64,000 nt of DNA from JAEVLT01 sp964484065. Lineage in GTDB: Bacteria > Bacillota > Bacilli > Bacillales > Cytobacillaceae. The notes under the pieces are model-generated. The model searched no databases, was not told the DNA's origin, and saw nothing but the letters and a program-made list of their open reading frames with translations. The stretch covers positions 1 through 64,000 of the forward strand of contig CAZAEW010000017.1 in assembly GCA_964484065.1 (NCBI GenBank), written 5' to 3'. Shown in pieces: positions 49,144 to 58,866 of the stretch. The position numbers were made by a program, and so were the translations under genes. The first letter of the stretch is position 1. Each line of letters opens with the position of its first letter.

Positions 49144-49779
49144 ATGAAAATAAAAGTAATCATCGCTGATGATAATTCCTTTATTCGTGAAGGAATGAAG
49201 ATTATTTTAAATACATATGAGGAATTTGATGTAATGGAAACGGTTAATGATGGCCTTGAAGCGGTTAACTTTTGCAAAAATCATGATGTTGACATTGCTT
49301 TGCTGGATGTCCGCATGCCGAATATGAATGGGGTCGAAGCAGCGAAGCTGCTGACTGAACAAACGAACACAAAGCCGCTAATCTTGACCACGTTTGACGA
49401 TGATGAATATATTCTGGATGCGATCAAAAATGGAGCAAAAGGTTATTTATTAAAAAATAACGACCCGGAACGGATCCGTGATGCTATCAAGAGTGTTTAT
49501 AATGGAAATACCGTCATGCAGGAAGTCGTCCTTGATAAAATAAAAGCCAACTTAGGTGAAAACAAGCCGGAGGCAAAAATTGATGCGAGCCTTTTTTCAG
49601 AACGTGAACTCGGTATCATGGCACATATTGCAAAAGGCTGCTCCAACAAGGAAATTTCCAAACAATTGTTTATTTCGGAAGGGACGGTTGCAAACTACAT
49701 AAGCTCCATTCTGGATAAGACAGGCTTGGAACATCGAACACAAATAGCGATTTATTTTTTAACCGGAAAAGTCAATTGA
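49144..49779 (+). CDS. NarL/LuxR-family response regulator (LnrK-like)
   Basis: The 211-aa regulator has a receiver with Asp54-area LLDVRMPNMNG, TTFDDDEYI and AKGYLLKN, and a C-terminal LuxR helix-turn-helix (LFSERELGIMAHIAKGCSNKEISKQL, EGTVANYISSILDKTG). ATG 49144 is chosen after GAGAGGTG. It is followed 14 nt later by a HisKA_3 kinase and then an ABC exporter, like the LnrJK-LMN (YfiJK-LMN) system of B. subtilis for polyene/linearmycin resistance, with gene order of regulator and kinase swapped. Confidence 0.92.
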   Translation: MKIKVIIADDNSFIREGMKIILNTYEEFDVMETVNDGLEAVNFCKNHDVDIALLDVRMPNMNGVEAAKLLTEQTNTKPLILTTFDDDEYILDAIKNGAKGYLLKNNDPERIRDAIKSVYNGNTVMQEVVLDKIKANLGENKPEAKIDASLFSERELGIMAHIAKGCSNKEISKQLFISEGTVANYISSILDKTGLEHRTQIAIYFLTGKVN

Positions 49780-49793
49780 CCGGGTGACGTGCG

Positions 49794-50897
49794 ATGGAAT
49801 TTTGGCTGATCATTTGCAAATTCATTTTGCTGGTTTACCTTGCCCTGACTTACATACACTTCCCGATTTCAAATATACCTTGGGTTGTCTTTTCTTTTTT
49901 ATTGTATCTTTGTTTGAATATCGCTATTTATATAGTTAAAGGAGGACCTTGGAAAAAAGGAATCCTTCTGTTATCCATTATTCAAATTGTCATTTCTTAT
50001 TACAAGATTCAGCCGCTGTTTCTTCTTTTGCTGCCGCTGAATGTTTGTGAACTTTCTGCTTTTTATTTCAAAAAAAATATTATGTTATTCCTTATGCTGC
50101 TTTTGCCGCTTGTCTGGATTCCAGATACGCTTGCCTATCCGTACGGACTTGTTTCTTTATTTAGTTTAGTGATTTTTAACATGCTCGTTCAGTTTTCGGC
50201 AAGACTGCAGCTTCAAGAAACTCAACTGGACTTCATGAGGAAGGATCTGGCGAAACTCTCAAAAAATCTAAATGAAAACAAGGAGTTTATCCGCCAGTCA
50301 GAATACACGTTTAAATTAGAGGAGAGGAACCGGCTTGCCCAAGTGTTTCATGATAAAATTGGCCACAGCATGACGGGGGCGTTAATTCAAATGGAAGCAG
50401 CAAAGCGCCTATTGGACATTGATAAAGGGAAAGCACAGGATCTTTTGCAAAATGCGATCAATATTTCGAAGGAAGGAATCGAAGATATTCGCACAACGCT
50501 GAAAAGTTTAAAGCCGCCGCAAGAGCAAATGGGGATCAATCGCTTAAAATTTTTCATCGAAGAATTCTCAGCCAAGCATTCCATTTCCATCCCCTTTCTT
50601 TACAAAGGGAATATCGATCGAATTACACCGATTCAATGGAAAATCATTCAAGAGAATATAACAGAGGCGATAACCAATGCCCTTAAATATTCGGAAGCCA
50701 CCATCATAACCATTGATCTACACGTTTTGAATGCCATGGTAAAAGTGGAAGTAAAGGATAACGGCAAAGGGGCCGAAAAGATCAAAAAAGGGATGGGAAT
50801 TATCGGAATGGAGGAAAGAACCGCTTCCATTAATGGGAATATCATTATTGACGGAACAGATGGATTCACGGTCAGGACGCTCCTGCCCATTCAATGA
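49794..50897 (+). CDS. HisKA_3 sensor histidine kinase (LnrJ-like)
   Basis: The 367-aa kinase has about five N-terminal membrane spans (1-140), a coiled linker, the dimerisation motif RNRLAQVFHDKIGHSMTGA with phospho-His (about 184), and an HATPase domain (NITEAITNALKYSEA, DNGKGAEKIKKGMGIIGM). This DesK/LiaS/LnrJ-type kinase has no external domain, fitting sensing of membrane-active compounds. It is paired with the upstream regulator. A terminator separates it from the ABC genes. Confidence 0.93.
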   Translation: MEFWLIICKFILLVYLALTYIHFPISNIPWVVFSFLLYLCLNIAIYIVKGGPWKKGILLLSIIQIVISYYKIQPLFLLLLPLNVCELSAFYFKKNIMLFLMLLLPLVWIPDTLAYPYGLVSLFSLVIFNMLVQFSARLQLQETQLDFMRKDLAKLSKNLNENKEFIRQSEYTFKLEERNRLAQVFHDKIGHSMTGALIQMEAAKRLLDIDKGKAQDLLQNAINISKEGIEDIRTTLKSLKPPQEQMGINRLKFFIEEFSAKHSISIPFLYKGNIDRITPIQWKIIQENITEAITNALKYSEATIITIDLHVLNAMVKVEVKDNGKGAEKIKKGMGIIGMEERTASINGNIIIDGTDGFTVRTLLPIQ

Positions 50898-50936
50898 AAT
50901 AATTAATAAAAAAATGATGAAAAATTTCATGTGAAA

Positions 50937-50976
50937 GGGATGAACTCCTGCACTTATGCGGGTTCATCCTTTTTTT
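50937..50976 (+). terminator. terminator between kinase and ABC genes
   Basis: GGATGAAC / GTTCATCC stem then TTTTTTT at 50970 on, implying partial or regulated read-through into the ABC operon. Confidence 0.85.
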
Positions 50977-51014
50977 GTATACTTAAAAGCAATAAAAGAG
51001 AGAGGGGATCAGAT

Positions 51015-51950
51015 GTGAAGGTACTCGAATTGAAAAACCTTACAAAAAAGTTTGCAGACTTCATTGCTGTTGACAATATATCTTTAACCGTTTCTGAAGG
51101 AGAAATTTTTGGATTTTTAGGTTCCAATGGCGCCGGCAAAAGTACAACTATTAATATGATTGCTGGCCTCTTGCGAAGCAATGAAGGGGAAATCAATGTA
51201 CTTGGCAAAAATATCGCCAAAAACAGCCGATTTGCCAAAATGAATATTGGGATTGTTCCGCAGGACCTTGCGATTTATGAAGATTTAACGGCAGCGGAAA
51301 ATGTGCGATTTTTTGCCGGTTTATATGGACTGCGCGGAGCTGAATTAAATGAGAAAGTGGATGAGGCCCTTAAATTTGTTGGCCTCCATGACAGACAAAA
51401 GGAATATCCCAAGAATTTTTCAGGAGGAATGAAGCGGCGCTTGAATATAGCCTGTGCGATTGCCCATCGGCCAAAACTGATCATTATGGATGAGCCGACA
51501 GTGGGGATTGACCCGCAATCACGCAACTATATCCTAGAATCGATCCGCAAGCTGAATGATATGGGCTGCACGATTATTTATACGAGCCATTATATGGAGG
51601 AAGTAGAGGAAATCTGCTCACGAATTGCGATTATTGATCACGGCAAGGTTATCGCTGAAGGCACGAAGGAACAATTGATTGCGATTATTACGAATACGAA
51701 GGATATATGGATTGAAGTGAAATCCACAGATAACTTGAATCTTGAGGAAATGAAGGAAATCACGGGGATCAGAACCATTCAATTGGAAGAAAACCTGTTA
51801 AAAATCAATTCAGAGCTAGAAGTGAATAATCTCAATAAAATCATTCAGCATTTTATCAACCATGATATTGAAATCAGTTCTTTGGAAGAAAAGGAGCCCA
51901 ATCTTGAGACCGTGTTTCTTACCCTGACTGGGAGAAACCTGCGGGATTAA
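51015..51950 (+). CDS. ABC transporter ATP-binding protein (LnrL-like)
   Basis: The 311-aa ATPase has Walker A GSNGAGKST (about 41-49), Q loop, signature SGGMKRR, Walker B LIIMDEPTVGID and H-loop YTSHYMEE, followed by a 70-residue C-terminal domain as in LnrL/BcrA. It powers the two permease subunits encoded next. GTG 51015 follows AGAGGGG. The gene begins 38 bp after the terminator that ends the kinase transcript. Confidence 0.94.
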   Translation: MKVLELKNLTKKFADFIAVDNISLTVSEGEIFGFLGSNGAGKSTTINMIAGLLRSNEGEINVLGKNIAKNSRFAKMNIGIVPQDLAIYEDLTAAENVRFFAGLYGLRGAELNEKVDEALKFVGLHDRQKEYPKNFSGGMKRRLNIACAIAHRPKLIIMDEPTVGIDPQSRNYILESIRKLNDMGCTIIYTSHYMEEVEEICSRIAIIDHGKVIAEGTKEQLIAIITNTKDIWIEVKSTDNLNLEEMKEITGIRTIQLEENLLKINSELEVNNLNKIIQHFINHDIEISSLEEKEPNLETVFLTLTGRNLRD

Positions 51951-51976
51951 AATACTAAAGGAAGGAGGCTAATTCC

Positions 51977-53101
51977 ATGAATATACTCAATATCGCGGTA
52001 AAAGAAATAAGGCATAATCTTCGTGACCGCCGGACATTCATTTTTATGCTGGCATTTCCGATTGTCTTAATGTTAATCCTTGGTTCGGCACTATCAAATG
52101 CATTCGATCGGAAGGTTTCCATTGGCGATCTTCATGTTTTATATAAAAGTACTGCCGGCCCGGCCATTGCCCCCTCTTTTGAAGCATTCACAAAGGAAGC
52201 AGGAAAATCGGGTGTCCATTTTAAAGAGGCTGCCGCACGCACCGACGGCAAAAAAGAAGTCAAAGAAAATAACGTTACGGCTTATGCTGAAATCAGCGAT
52301 AAAGGAATCGTTCTGTATGGCAGCGATCGCAACCAGATTGAATCAAGTATTATCCAAGGAATGCTTGAAGCTTTTGCCGATAAGTACAACATGGCGGCTG
52401 CTGTGGCAAGCGTTGATCCTGCAAAAACATCCGCGGCCCTTGATGGCGGCGGGATAAAGAACAACTATATCGAAGACCGTTCCCTAAAAGAAGCAAAGCA
52501 GCAGGGTTCGATGGATTACTATGCGATGGCGATGACGACAATGATCGCTCTTTACAGCGCGATCAGCGCAAGTACACTGATTCGCAGTGAACGAACGCGA
52601 AATACGGCTCTACGGCTGATGGCGGCTCCGATTCGCAAGGGTGAAATTTTCCTCGGTAAAATCCTTGGCTGCCTTTTTATCAATTCGTTATGTTTACTTG
52701 CGATCATGGCATTTAGCCATTTTGCCTTTAAAGCTGACTGGGGAGACCATATCGGCTTAGTGATTGTCTTGCTGCTCTCAGAAGTGTTTCTTGCGGTCAG
52801 CTTGGGACTTGGGATCAGCTATATTGCCAAAACGCCGGATGCCTCGAGGATGATTATCACGATTGTTATTCAATTATCTGCCTTTTTTGGGGGAGCTTAC
52901 TTTAAAATTGAAAATGCCAAAGGAATTTTAAACTTGATTATGAATCTCTCACCGCTAACGTGGGCGAATCAGGCAATTACAAAAGTCATCTATCTGAATG
53001 ACCTTCATGCGGCCATTCCGGCTATCAGCTTAAATCTGGGAATTGCGGTTCTTTTTCTGGGGATTGCAATCCTTTCATTCCAAAGACGGGAGGGATTATG
53101 A
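51977..53101 (+). CDS. ABC-2 type permease (LnrM-like)
   Basis: The 374-aa permease has an N-terminal span (about 22-42), a large external domain (43-175), and five C-terminal spans (FLGKILGCLFINSLCLLAIMAF, LIVMNLSPLTWANQAITK). It is the YhgE/ABC2_membrane_3 type. It exports lipids or amphiphilic antibiotics with the ATPase at 51015-51950. It overlaps the next gene by 4 nt. Confidence 0.92.
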   Translation: MNILNIAVKEIRHNLRDRRTFIFMLAFPIVLMLILGSALSNAFDRKVSIGDLHVLYKSTAGPAIAPSFEAFTKEAGKSGVHFKEAAARTDGKKEVKENNVTAYAEISDKGIVLYGSDRNQIESSIIQGMLEAFADKYNMAAAVASVDPAKTSAALDGGGIKNNYIEDRSLKEAKQQGSMDYYAMAMTTMIALYSAISASTLIRSERTRNTALRLMAAPIRKGEIFLGKILGCLFINSLCLLAIMAFSHFAFKADWGDHIGLVIVLLLSEVFLAVSLGLGISYIAKTPDASRMIITIVIQLSAFFGGAYFKIENAKGILNLIMNLSPLTWANQAITKVIYLNDLHAAIPAISLNLGIAVLFLGIAILSFQRREGL

Positions 53102-54246
53102 TGAAGGATATCTTATGGTTAATGAAAAAAATCCTCAAGGTTACCTTTCAAAAAAAGCGAAACATCATCTTGTATTTTGGGATCCCTCTTGTTGGAATTT
53201 TTATCGCGTTTCTTGCTTATGGAAATTCAGAAAATCATGTTTTGAAAGTGGGAGTGGTTAATCAGGATCATCAGTTGATTGCGAATGATACCGTTCATTT
53301 TTTAGAAAGCCTTGACAATGTTCGTGTTGAAAAAATCAGTGAATCGGCGGTTAATGATAAAATCACCTCAGAAACTCTTGATTGTGCTGTTGTTCTTCAG
53401 CAGGGCTTTTCGGACGGCATATTAAAAGGAAAACCCGCCCGCATTCAAATCGTTTCCATAAAAGGAGCACAAATTACCGGTTTTGTGAAATCGTACTTGT
53501 ATCAGTATCTTGATAATATGATCAGCATCAGTAAAGCATCTGAAGGTAATCAGGACAGCTTTAATAAAATGTACACGAACTATCAGCAGTCCCATTTTAA
53601 GCTTTCCGTCAGTTCCTTAAAGGATACCTCGAAAAATAAAGATATGACCAACCAGACAATAGGATTTTTGCTGATGATTATGCTGATGTCTGCAGGTAAT
53701 TTTTCTGAAATGATCATTAAAGAAAAGGAAAATCGAACATACCTCAGGCTGCTGTCAACACCAATCACTTCCCGACAATATGTTTTAGCCAATATTGCCG
53801 TAAGCCTGCTGGTGATGTTTTTCCAAATTGTCTGTACGATCTTTTTCATGACAAATGTATTCCATATTGCCATGTTTGTGTCATTCTGGCAAATGACGAG
53901 TGTGCTGCTTTTGTTTGCTTTGATAGCGTCGGGACTCTCGTTAATGATTGTTTCATTCGCAAACAGTTCTGCCTCTGTGAACGCATTGCAGAATTTAGTT
54001 TTTACACCGACATGTTTGCTGGCAGGCTGCTTCTGGCCGGTGGAAATTATGCCGAAAGCGATTCGGAAAATAGCCGATTTTATGCCGCAGCGCTGGATAT
54101 TGGATACAATCGGCAAGCTTCAGCAAGGCAGCCATTTGGGCAGCTTGTATCTAAATGTTTTGATTTTATTTGCCTTTGCCCTCGCTTTTTTCTTAATTTC
54201 TGTTTACAAGTTTGGAAGAAACAAGAGTGTAAAGAGTTTTGTTTAA
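53098..54246 (+). CDS. ABC-2 type permease (LnrN-like)
   Basis: The 382-aa permease has the same fold as its upstream neighbour: one N-terminal span, an external domain (about 45-180) and C-terminal spans (TIGFLLMIMLMSAGNFSEMI, TPTCLLAGCFWPVEIMPKAI). It completes the two-permease exporter. The start is inside the preceding stop (ATGATG at 53098). Confidence 0.92.
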   Translation: MMKDILWLMKKILKVTFQKKRNIILYFGIPLVGIFIAFLAYGNSENHVLKVGVVNQDHQLIANDTVHFLESLDNVRVEKISESAVNDKITSETLDCAVVLQQGFSDGILKGKPARIQIVSIKGAQITGFVKSYLYQYLDNMISISKASEGNQDSFNKMYTNYQQSHFKLSVSSLKDTSKNKDMTNQTIGFLLMIMLMSAGNFSEMIIKEKENRTYLRLLSTPITSRQYVLANIAVSLLVMFFQIVCTIFFMTNVFHIAMFVSFWQMTSVLLLFALIASGLSLMIVSFANSSASVNALQNLVFTPTCLLAGCFWPVEIMPKAIRKIADFMPQRWILDTIGKLQQGSHLGSLYLNVLILFAFALAFFLISVYKFGRNKSVKSFV

Positions 54247-54272
54247 GGTTATTTTCTTGATAAGCAAGGAAA

Positions 54273-54306
54273 GGGCGCGAATTGAAGCATTCGCGCCCCG
54301 GTTTTC
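54273..54306. terminator. bidirectional terminator
   Basis: GGGCGCGAAT / ATTCGCGCCC stem then GGTTTTCTTT, at the end of the lnr-like operon. Confidence 0.9.
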
Positions 54307-54307
54307 T

Positions 54308-55105
54308 TTAGTTTATAGTAATGGTTCCGCTTGAAACGGTGAGGTTGACGTCATATTTTCCTGAACCATGAATTCCTTGAAGATGTTTCTTGTCCTCTAG
54401 TTGATTCTTTAACGGGAATTGATTGGATATGATTCCGCTGCTCACCCGGCCGTCCAAGGTGAAATTGGCGTTATTCGGCAGATCAAGTTTTGCCATTCCC
54501 GAGCTGACTTCCACATCGATGGAACCTTTCAATTCATCTAACTGGGCAGCAAAGATCCCCGATGAGACAGTTCCATTTAATTTCCCGCTGAAGTGATTGA
54601 CCGAAACCCGGCCTGAACTGACATTGAAAGTGCCAGCTTCAGCGTTAAGGTTGTTTATCTTGAGACTTCCTGAACCCATTTCCACGTTTAGTCTATTCAA
54701 TTTCATTGGAGTTTCTGAAGGGGAGGAAAAGTCCAAAACTCCTGAACCTGCTCGGATAGACATATTTTGTTTGTAATCTTCCGGGATATAGATGGTTAGT
54801 TTTGGCTGATCAAAGAAGGGGAACCAGTCAAACCAATTGCGTCTGTAAGTGACGGAAATACTGTTGCCTTTTTCCTCAACGGTTACGGTTCCTTTTCCAT
54901 TTAACTCTGCTTGTAAATTATTTCTCTTCTCTGGAATAATCGCTGTACCGACTCCATTGATGTCAATGTCAATTGTCTCAGTGCTGCTGCTGACGGACGC
55001 TTCTGTGGTATGTTTCGTGAACGGAAGCCAAGTACTGTAGTCCACCTTTGTAAAAACGATATAGACACCGATGATCAATAAAAAAAGAATGAGGATTCTT
55101 TTCAT
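54308..55105 (-). CDS. DUF4097-family membrane-anchored protein (LiaG-like)
   Basis: The 265-aa protein has an N-terminal membrane anchor (4-20), and a repetitive beta-strand domain of Gly/Ser/Val-rich turns (GSGSLKINN, VSSGRVSVNH, VSSGIFAAQL, VSSGMAKLDL, VSSGIISNQF) typical of DUF4097 proteins such as LiaG and YvlB. The repeated VSSG motif forms a right-handed beta-helix-like solenoid. Function is unclear; relatives accompany envelope-stress systems and the lnr-like operon adjoins it here. Confidence 0.88.
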   Translation of the reverse strand: MKRILILFLLIIGVYIVFTKVDYSTWLPFTKHTTEASVSSSTETIDIDINGVGTAIIPEKRNNLQAELNGKGTVTVEEKGNSISVTYRRNWFDWFPFFDQPKLTIYIPEDYKQNMSIRAGSGVLDFSSPSETPMKLNRLNVEMGSGSLKINNLNAEAGTFNVSSGRVSVNHFSGKLNGTVSSGIFAAQLDELKGSIDVEVSSGMAKLDLPNNANFTLDGRVSSGIISNQFPLKNQLEDKKHLQGIHGSGKYDVNLTVSSGTITIN

Positions 55106-55257
55106 TTTCTTTCCCGCCTTTTAACTGAATTTTGCTCTCTTTATTTATTCTCATTGTAATCCATCCAGCCAGGGGGCAGCTATCTCCTATAGAATGATTT
55201 TATTCTGCGACCTCAGACGCAGGGATTCATAGGGCAGCTGTTTGTCCAATAAAAACA

Positions 55258-55426
55258 TACATGAGTCTTGACTCTCCATGTATGAAAATAAAACAAATAG
55301 GAGCAATCCACCAACATAATAAGGGAGGTGTGAGCGGAGCAAAGCTAAACCTTTTCAAAGAAGGATGCTGTTCCTCGCTTTGGCAGGTTAAAAGCATCAT
55401 GACTTTTGCGCAGCTCCGCCCCTTTT
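55258..55426 (-). repeat. dispersed repeat, copy B (inverted relative to copy A)
   Basis: On the minus strand it runs AAAAGGGGCGGAGCTGC ... GACTCATGTA, matching 22168-22342. One end folds as CATACATG...CATGTATG. It lies in the 560-bp gap between the DUF4097 gene and the 3-hydroxybutyrate dehydrogenase gene; the gap also holds a hairpin GAACCGG/CCGGTTC (55439-55462) with a T-run on the minus strand. Confidence 0.7.
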
Positions 55427-55663
55427 TCCAAAAAAAAAGAACCGGCCAAGTCAGACCGGTTCCCAAATAGGGGTCTACATTAATAAGGAGGTTAAGTGTT
55501 AGGCTTGCTAACTAACCTATCCATTATTCTAATCAGAAATTATTAACAAACTATGAATAAACTTTTACGTATTTTTAAAAGGAAAAAGACTATTTTTGGT
55601 AAATTAGAATAAAAAGGAATGAAGGCAGCAAAAAAATGAAGAGTATGGGATGGGAGGAAGAAA

Positions 55664-56449
55664 ATGGGGAACAATTTGAAAGGAAAAATCGCGTTTATTA
55701 CCGGTTCAGGGAGCGGGATTGGGCTGGAGGTAGCCAGAACGTTTGCGGAGGAAGGGGCAAAAGTCATTATCTCCGATGTCAATCACGAAAAAAGCGATTC
55801 GGCTGCGGATGCTCTTATCGAGCAGGGATTTACAGCTGTCTCGGCACCATGTGATGTCACTTGTGAAAAGGAGTTTATAGACAAGCTCCAGCAAGCACAT
55901 GCACAGTTTGAAAGAATCGATATATTAGTGAATAATGCAGGACTCCAATATGTTGCACCCATTGAGGAATTTCCCACTGAAAAGTTTGAACAGCTAATAA
56001 AAGTAATGTTAACGGCTCCGTTTATTGCAATCAAAACGGTATTTCCCATGATGAAAAAGCAGGGATTTGGAAGAATTATCAATATGGCGTCCATTAATGG
56101 CTTAATAGGGTTTTCCGGGAAGGCTGCCTATAATAGCGCAAAGCATGGCGTGATTGGCTTGACAAAAGTAGCCGCTTTGGAAGGAGCATCCTATGGCATT
56201 ACGGTAAACGCCCTTTGCCCTGGGTATGTTGATACACCGCTCGTCCAAAATCAGCTGAAAGACCTCGCTAAAACAAGAAATGTTCCCCTTGAACGCGTTA
56301 TTGAAGAAGTCATCTATCCCCTTGTTCCGCAGAGACGATTGCTTTCAACAAAAGAAATTGCTGATTATGCGGTTTTTTTAGCCGGAGAAAAGGCCAGTGG
56401 AGTGACCGGACAATCCGTGATCTTAGATGGCGGGTATACAGTCCAGTAG
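55664..56449 (+). CDS. 3-hydroxybutyrate dehydrogenase (SDR)
   Basis: The 261-aa short-chain dehydrogenase has an NAD-binding motif TGSGSGIG (13-20), NNAG, catalytic Ser-Tyr-Lys (NMASING, GKAAYNSAKHG), and family-typical LCPGYVDTPLVQNQ and GVTGQSVILDGGYTVQ. The C-terminal region (VPLERVIEEVIYPLVPQRRL) matches D-3-hydroxybutyrate dehydrogenases. It interconverts 3-hydroxybutyrate and acetoacetate. GGGAGGAAG precedes the ATG. Confidence 0.9.
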   Translation: MGNNLKGKIAFITGSGSGIGLEVARTFAEEGAKVIISDVNHEKSDSAADALIEQGFTAVSAPCDVTCEKEFIDKLQQAHAQFERIDILVNNAGLQYVAPIEEFPTEKFEQLIKVMLTAPFIAIKTVFPMMKKQGFGRIINMASINGLIGFSGKAAYNSAKHGVIGLTKVAALEGASYGITVNALCPGYVDTPLVQNQLKDLAKTRNVPLERVIEEVIYPLVPQRRLLSTKEIADYAVFLAGEKASGVTGQSVILDGGYTVQ

Positions 56450-56455
56450 GATAGG

Positions 56456-56497
56456 AAAAAGCAGAATGAATGTTTTAGGCAATCATTCTACTTTTTG
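56456..56497 (+). terminator. terminator after SDR gene
   Basis: AAAAGCAGAATGA / TCATTCTACTTTTT hairpin. Confidence 0.8.
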
Positions 56498-56549
56498 TAA
56501 ATATCTGTTACTATATAGATTAGGAAACAGACATGAAAGGATCATTTTT

Positions 56550-57059
56550 ATGAAGACAATAACGGAAAACGGTAAACTGAATTTACAGCGGGTGCTGCCA
56601 TCTGATTTACAGAAAGAGAACACCGTTTTTGTTTGTATTGGGTCCGATCTTTCCATTGGCGACAGTCTTGGTCCGATCGTCGGGACCGGATTGGAAAAAC
56701 TCGGGTTCGATGTAATCGGAACCTTGGAAGATCCGCTCCATGGACTGAATATGAAGGAACGTTTGCAGGAGTTTATGCAAACAACGAAGAAAATCATTAT
56801 TGCCATCGATGCCTGTATCGGAACAAAAGTGGAAGTTGGAACATTTGAAGTAAAAAAAGGTTCGCTTCGTCCCGGGGCAGCGCTTGGAAAGAACTTAATG
56901 AAAGTCGGCCATTTCTCGATAAGCGCAGTGGTCTGTTCATCAGGGCCGTTTGAATTTCTTCGGCCGCAAACGATTCGCCTTTCCTTTGTCATGACTATGG
57001 CGGAGCAGATCGTTTCGGAAATTAATGACTTTTTTGCCGATTCAATGGCTGATAAGTGA
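56550..57059 (+). CDS. yyaC: spore protease YyaC
   Basis: The 169-aa protein of DUF1256 has FVCIGSDLSIGDSLGPIVG (about 30-48) and AIDACIGTKVEVG, plus the terminal RPQTIRLSFVMTMAEQIVSEI. YyaC is a Bacillus spore-associated protein related to germination proteases such as Gpr. It implies an endospore former. ATG 56550 follows GAAAGGATC. Confidence 0.92.
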   Translation: MKTITENGKLNLQRVLPSDLQKENTVFVCIGSDLSIGDSLGPIVGTGLEKLGFDVIGTLEDPLHGLNMKERLQEFMQTTKKIIIAIDACIGTKVEVGTFEVKKGSLRPGAALGKNLMKVGHFSISAVVCSSGPFEFLRPQTIRLSFVMTMAEQIVSEINDFFADSMADK

Positions 57060-57245
57060 CAGTTAATGCTCTATAAAGAAGGCAAATATCCAAAAAAAGA
57101 TTTGAATAAACGTTTATTACGGTTGTAGTATTTTATTAACATAAGATATTTTTTTAGATAGAATAGAATATTCCATTTGCATAAATGGATACTCGTATGA
57201 AAAAAGGAATAGAGATAAACGGAAGGAATATAAAAGGGTGTGTAC

Positions 57246-58715
57246 ATGATGGATTTTTCCCTCCAGCAAACAAATAGCACAATTCATTTGGACCGTTTTA
57301 TGACCATATTTAACCATTTAAACGATATGGTGTTTTTAATTGAGGTGGAAAACAGCGGGGCTTTTCGCTGTCTGGAAGTCAATCCATCCTATCTTAAAGC
57401 GACGGGATTATCCATCGGTCATTTGAAAAATAAATGCATTGAAGAAATATTTAGTCCTGATGAAGCAGCGGGAGTAATTGGCAACTATCAAAAGGCCATT
57501 TCCAAGAAGAAGGCTTTAACCTATGAAGAGACCATGAACCTTAATGGAGAGGATAAAACGTTTGAAACAACCATTACCCCGATTTTTGACGGAGGCAGTA
57601 CCGAATGCCGTTATATTCTTGGGGTTTCAAGAGATATCAGCGAACGAAAAAAATATGAAAAAGCCCTGCTTGAAGCTCAGAGCGAGTTGAAAACAATGCT
57701 TGAGTACCAGCAGGGGTTGATTTGGAAAATTGATAAGCGGGATCATGACTTTTTTTATACGCTTTGTGACGGCCAATTAATTGATCAGCTTGAGCTCACG
57801 TCAGAAGATATAATCGGAAAACGCCCTCAGGATCTATTTATTGATGAAGTTGCAGCAAACATGATTGATCATATACGGCTTTGCTGGGAAACAAAACAAA
57901 AAGTGACGTTTGAATTTTTGGACCAGGTTCAGGCGAGAGAAATTTTATGGCTTGTCGTCTTGAGCCCAATCATTGAGAATGGTGAGACTGCCTCCATGAT
58001 TGCTTACTGTATTGATATTCTAGAACGGAAAAAATCAGAAGAGTCGATGATGCAAAAGGAAAAACTGGCGGTAATCGGAGAATTGGCTGCCGGGATTGGG
58101 CATGAATTGCGAAATCCGCTTACAGCGATTAGAGGCTTTATCAAATTTATGAGGGAAAATAAAGAACATATCAAAGATGAATTTTTAGACATCATTGATG
58201 CGGAATTAGAGAGCTTAAATCACATTGCCAGTGAACTGATGATTTTAGCAAAACCGCAGGCGCAGTATTTCCAGCATTTGAATTTAGCACAGATCCTAAA
58301 TGAAGTTTCTTTTCTGTTGGAGCCGGAGGCATTTAAGCAAGGCGTGAAACTCATTAAAAATTACCATGAAGCTTTTGTGCCTGTATACGGGGAAAAATAT
58401 CAATTAAAACAGGTTTTTATTAATCTCATAAAAAATGCCATGGAAGCTGTGGAAGGCCGTCCGGATGGCAGGGTCGTTTTTGATTGTAAAAAAAAGGGTT
58501 CGGAAGTGGTTGTTATCATCAGGGATAATGGCTGTGGAATGCCAAAAGAAATCCTGGAAAAAATCGGTGAACCTTTTTACACTACAAAAGAAAAAGGGAC
58601 GGGGCTCGGCCTGCTCGTATCCTATCGGATCATTAAATATCATGAAGGAACTATTGAATGCCGAAGTGAGGAAGGAACCGGTACAACGTTCATCATCCGT
58701 TTCCCTGTTTCCTAA
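57246..58715 (+). CDS. PAS-domain histidine kinase
   Basis: The 489-aa cytoplasmic kinase has two PAS domains (about 18-135, 155-265), and HisKA/HATPase with GHELRNPLTAIRGF (phospho-His about 283), NLIKNAMEAV, DNGCGMP and GTGLGLLVS. The layout is that of sporulation kinases (KinB/KinE type HisKA with soluble PAS), though specific assignment is not possible. No membrane span, so it senses an internal or bound ligand. ATG 57246 follows AAAGGG; ATG 57249 is also possible. Confidence 0.93.
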   Translation: MMDFSLQQTNSTIHLDRFMTIFNHLNDMVFLIEVENSGAFRCLEVNPSYLKATGLSIGHLKNKCIEEIFSPDEAAGVIGNYQKAISKKKALTYEETMNLNGEDKTFETTITPIFDGGSTECRYILGVSRDISERKKYEKALLEAQSELKTMLEYQQGLIWKIDKRDHDFFYTLCDGQLIDQLELTSEDIIGKRPQDLFIDEVAANMIDHIRLCWETKQKVTFEFLDQVQAREILWLVVLSPIIENGETASMIAYCIDILERKKSEESMMQKEKLAVIGELAAGIGHELRNPLTAIRGFIKFMRENKEHIKDEFLDIIDAELESLNHIASELMILAKPQAQYFQHLNLAQILNEVSFLLEPEAFKQGVKLIKNYHEAFVPVYGEKYQLKQVFINLIKNAMEAVEGRPDGRVVFDCKKKGSEVVVIIRDNGCGMPKEILEKIGEPFYTTKEKGTGLGLLVSYRIIKYHEGTIECRSEEGTGTTFIIRFPVS

Positions 58716-58866
58716 GAACGATTCATTTTAAAGTTTTGGCAAAATGACATGGTACTGCCATAAAAGTGCATAAAATAGTATAACAAACCAAATTCTGTTT
58801 GTTATAATTTTAACGGACAGATGAAGATTGTTGAGTGAAAAAGAAAAATAGTGAGGCAGAATCAAC

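Noticed and set aside
55227..55470. Overlapping ORFs on both strands around 55.3 kb
   Set aside because: They lie inside the dispersed repeat copy B and the adjoining terminator; coding signal is absent.
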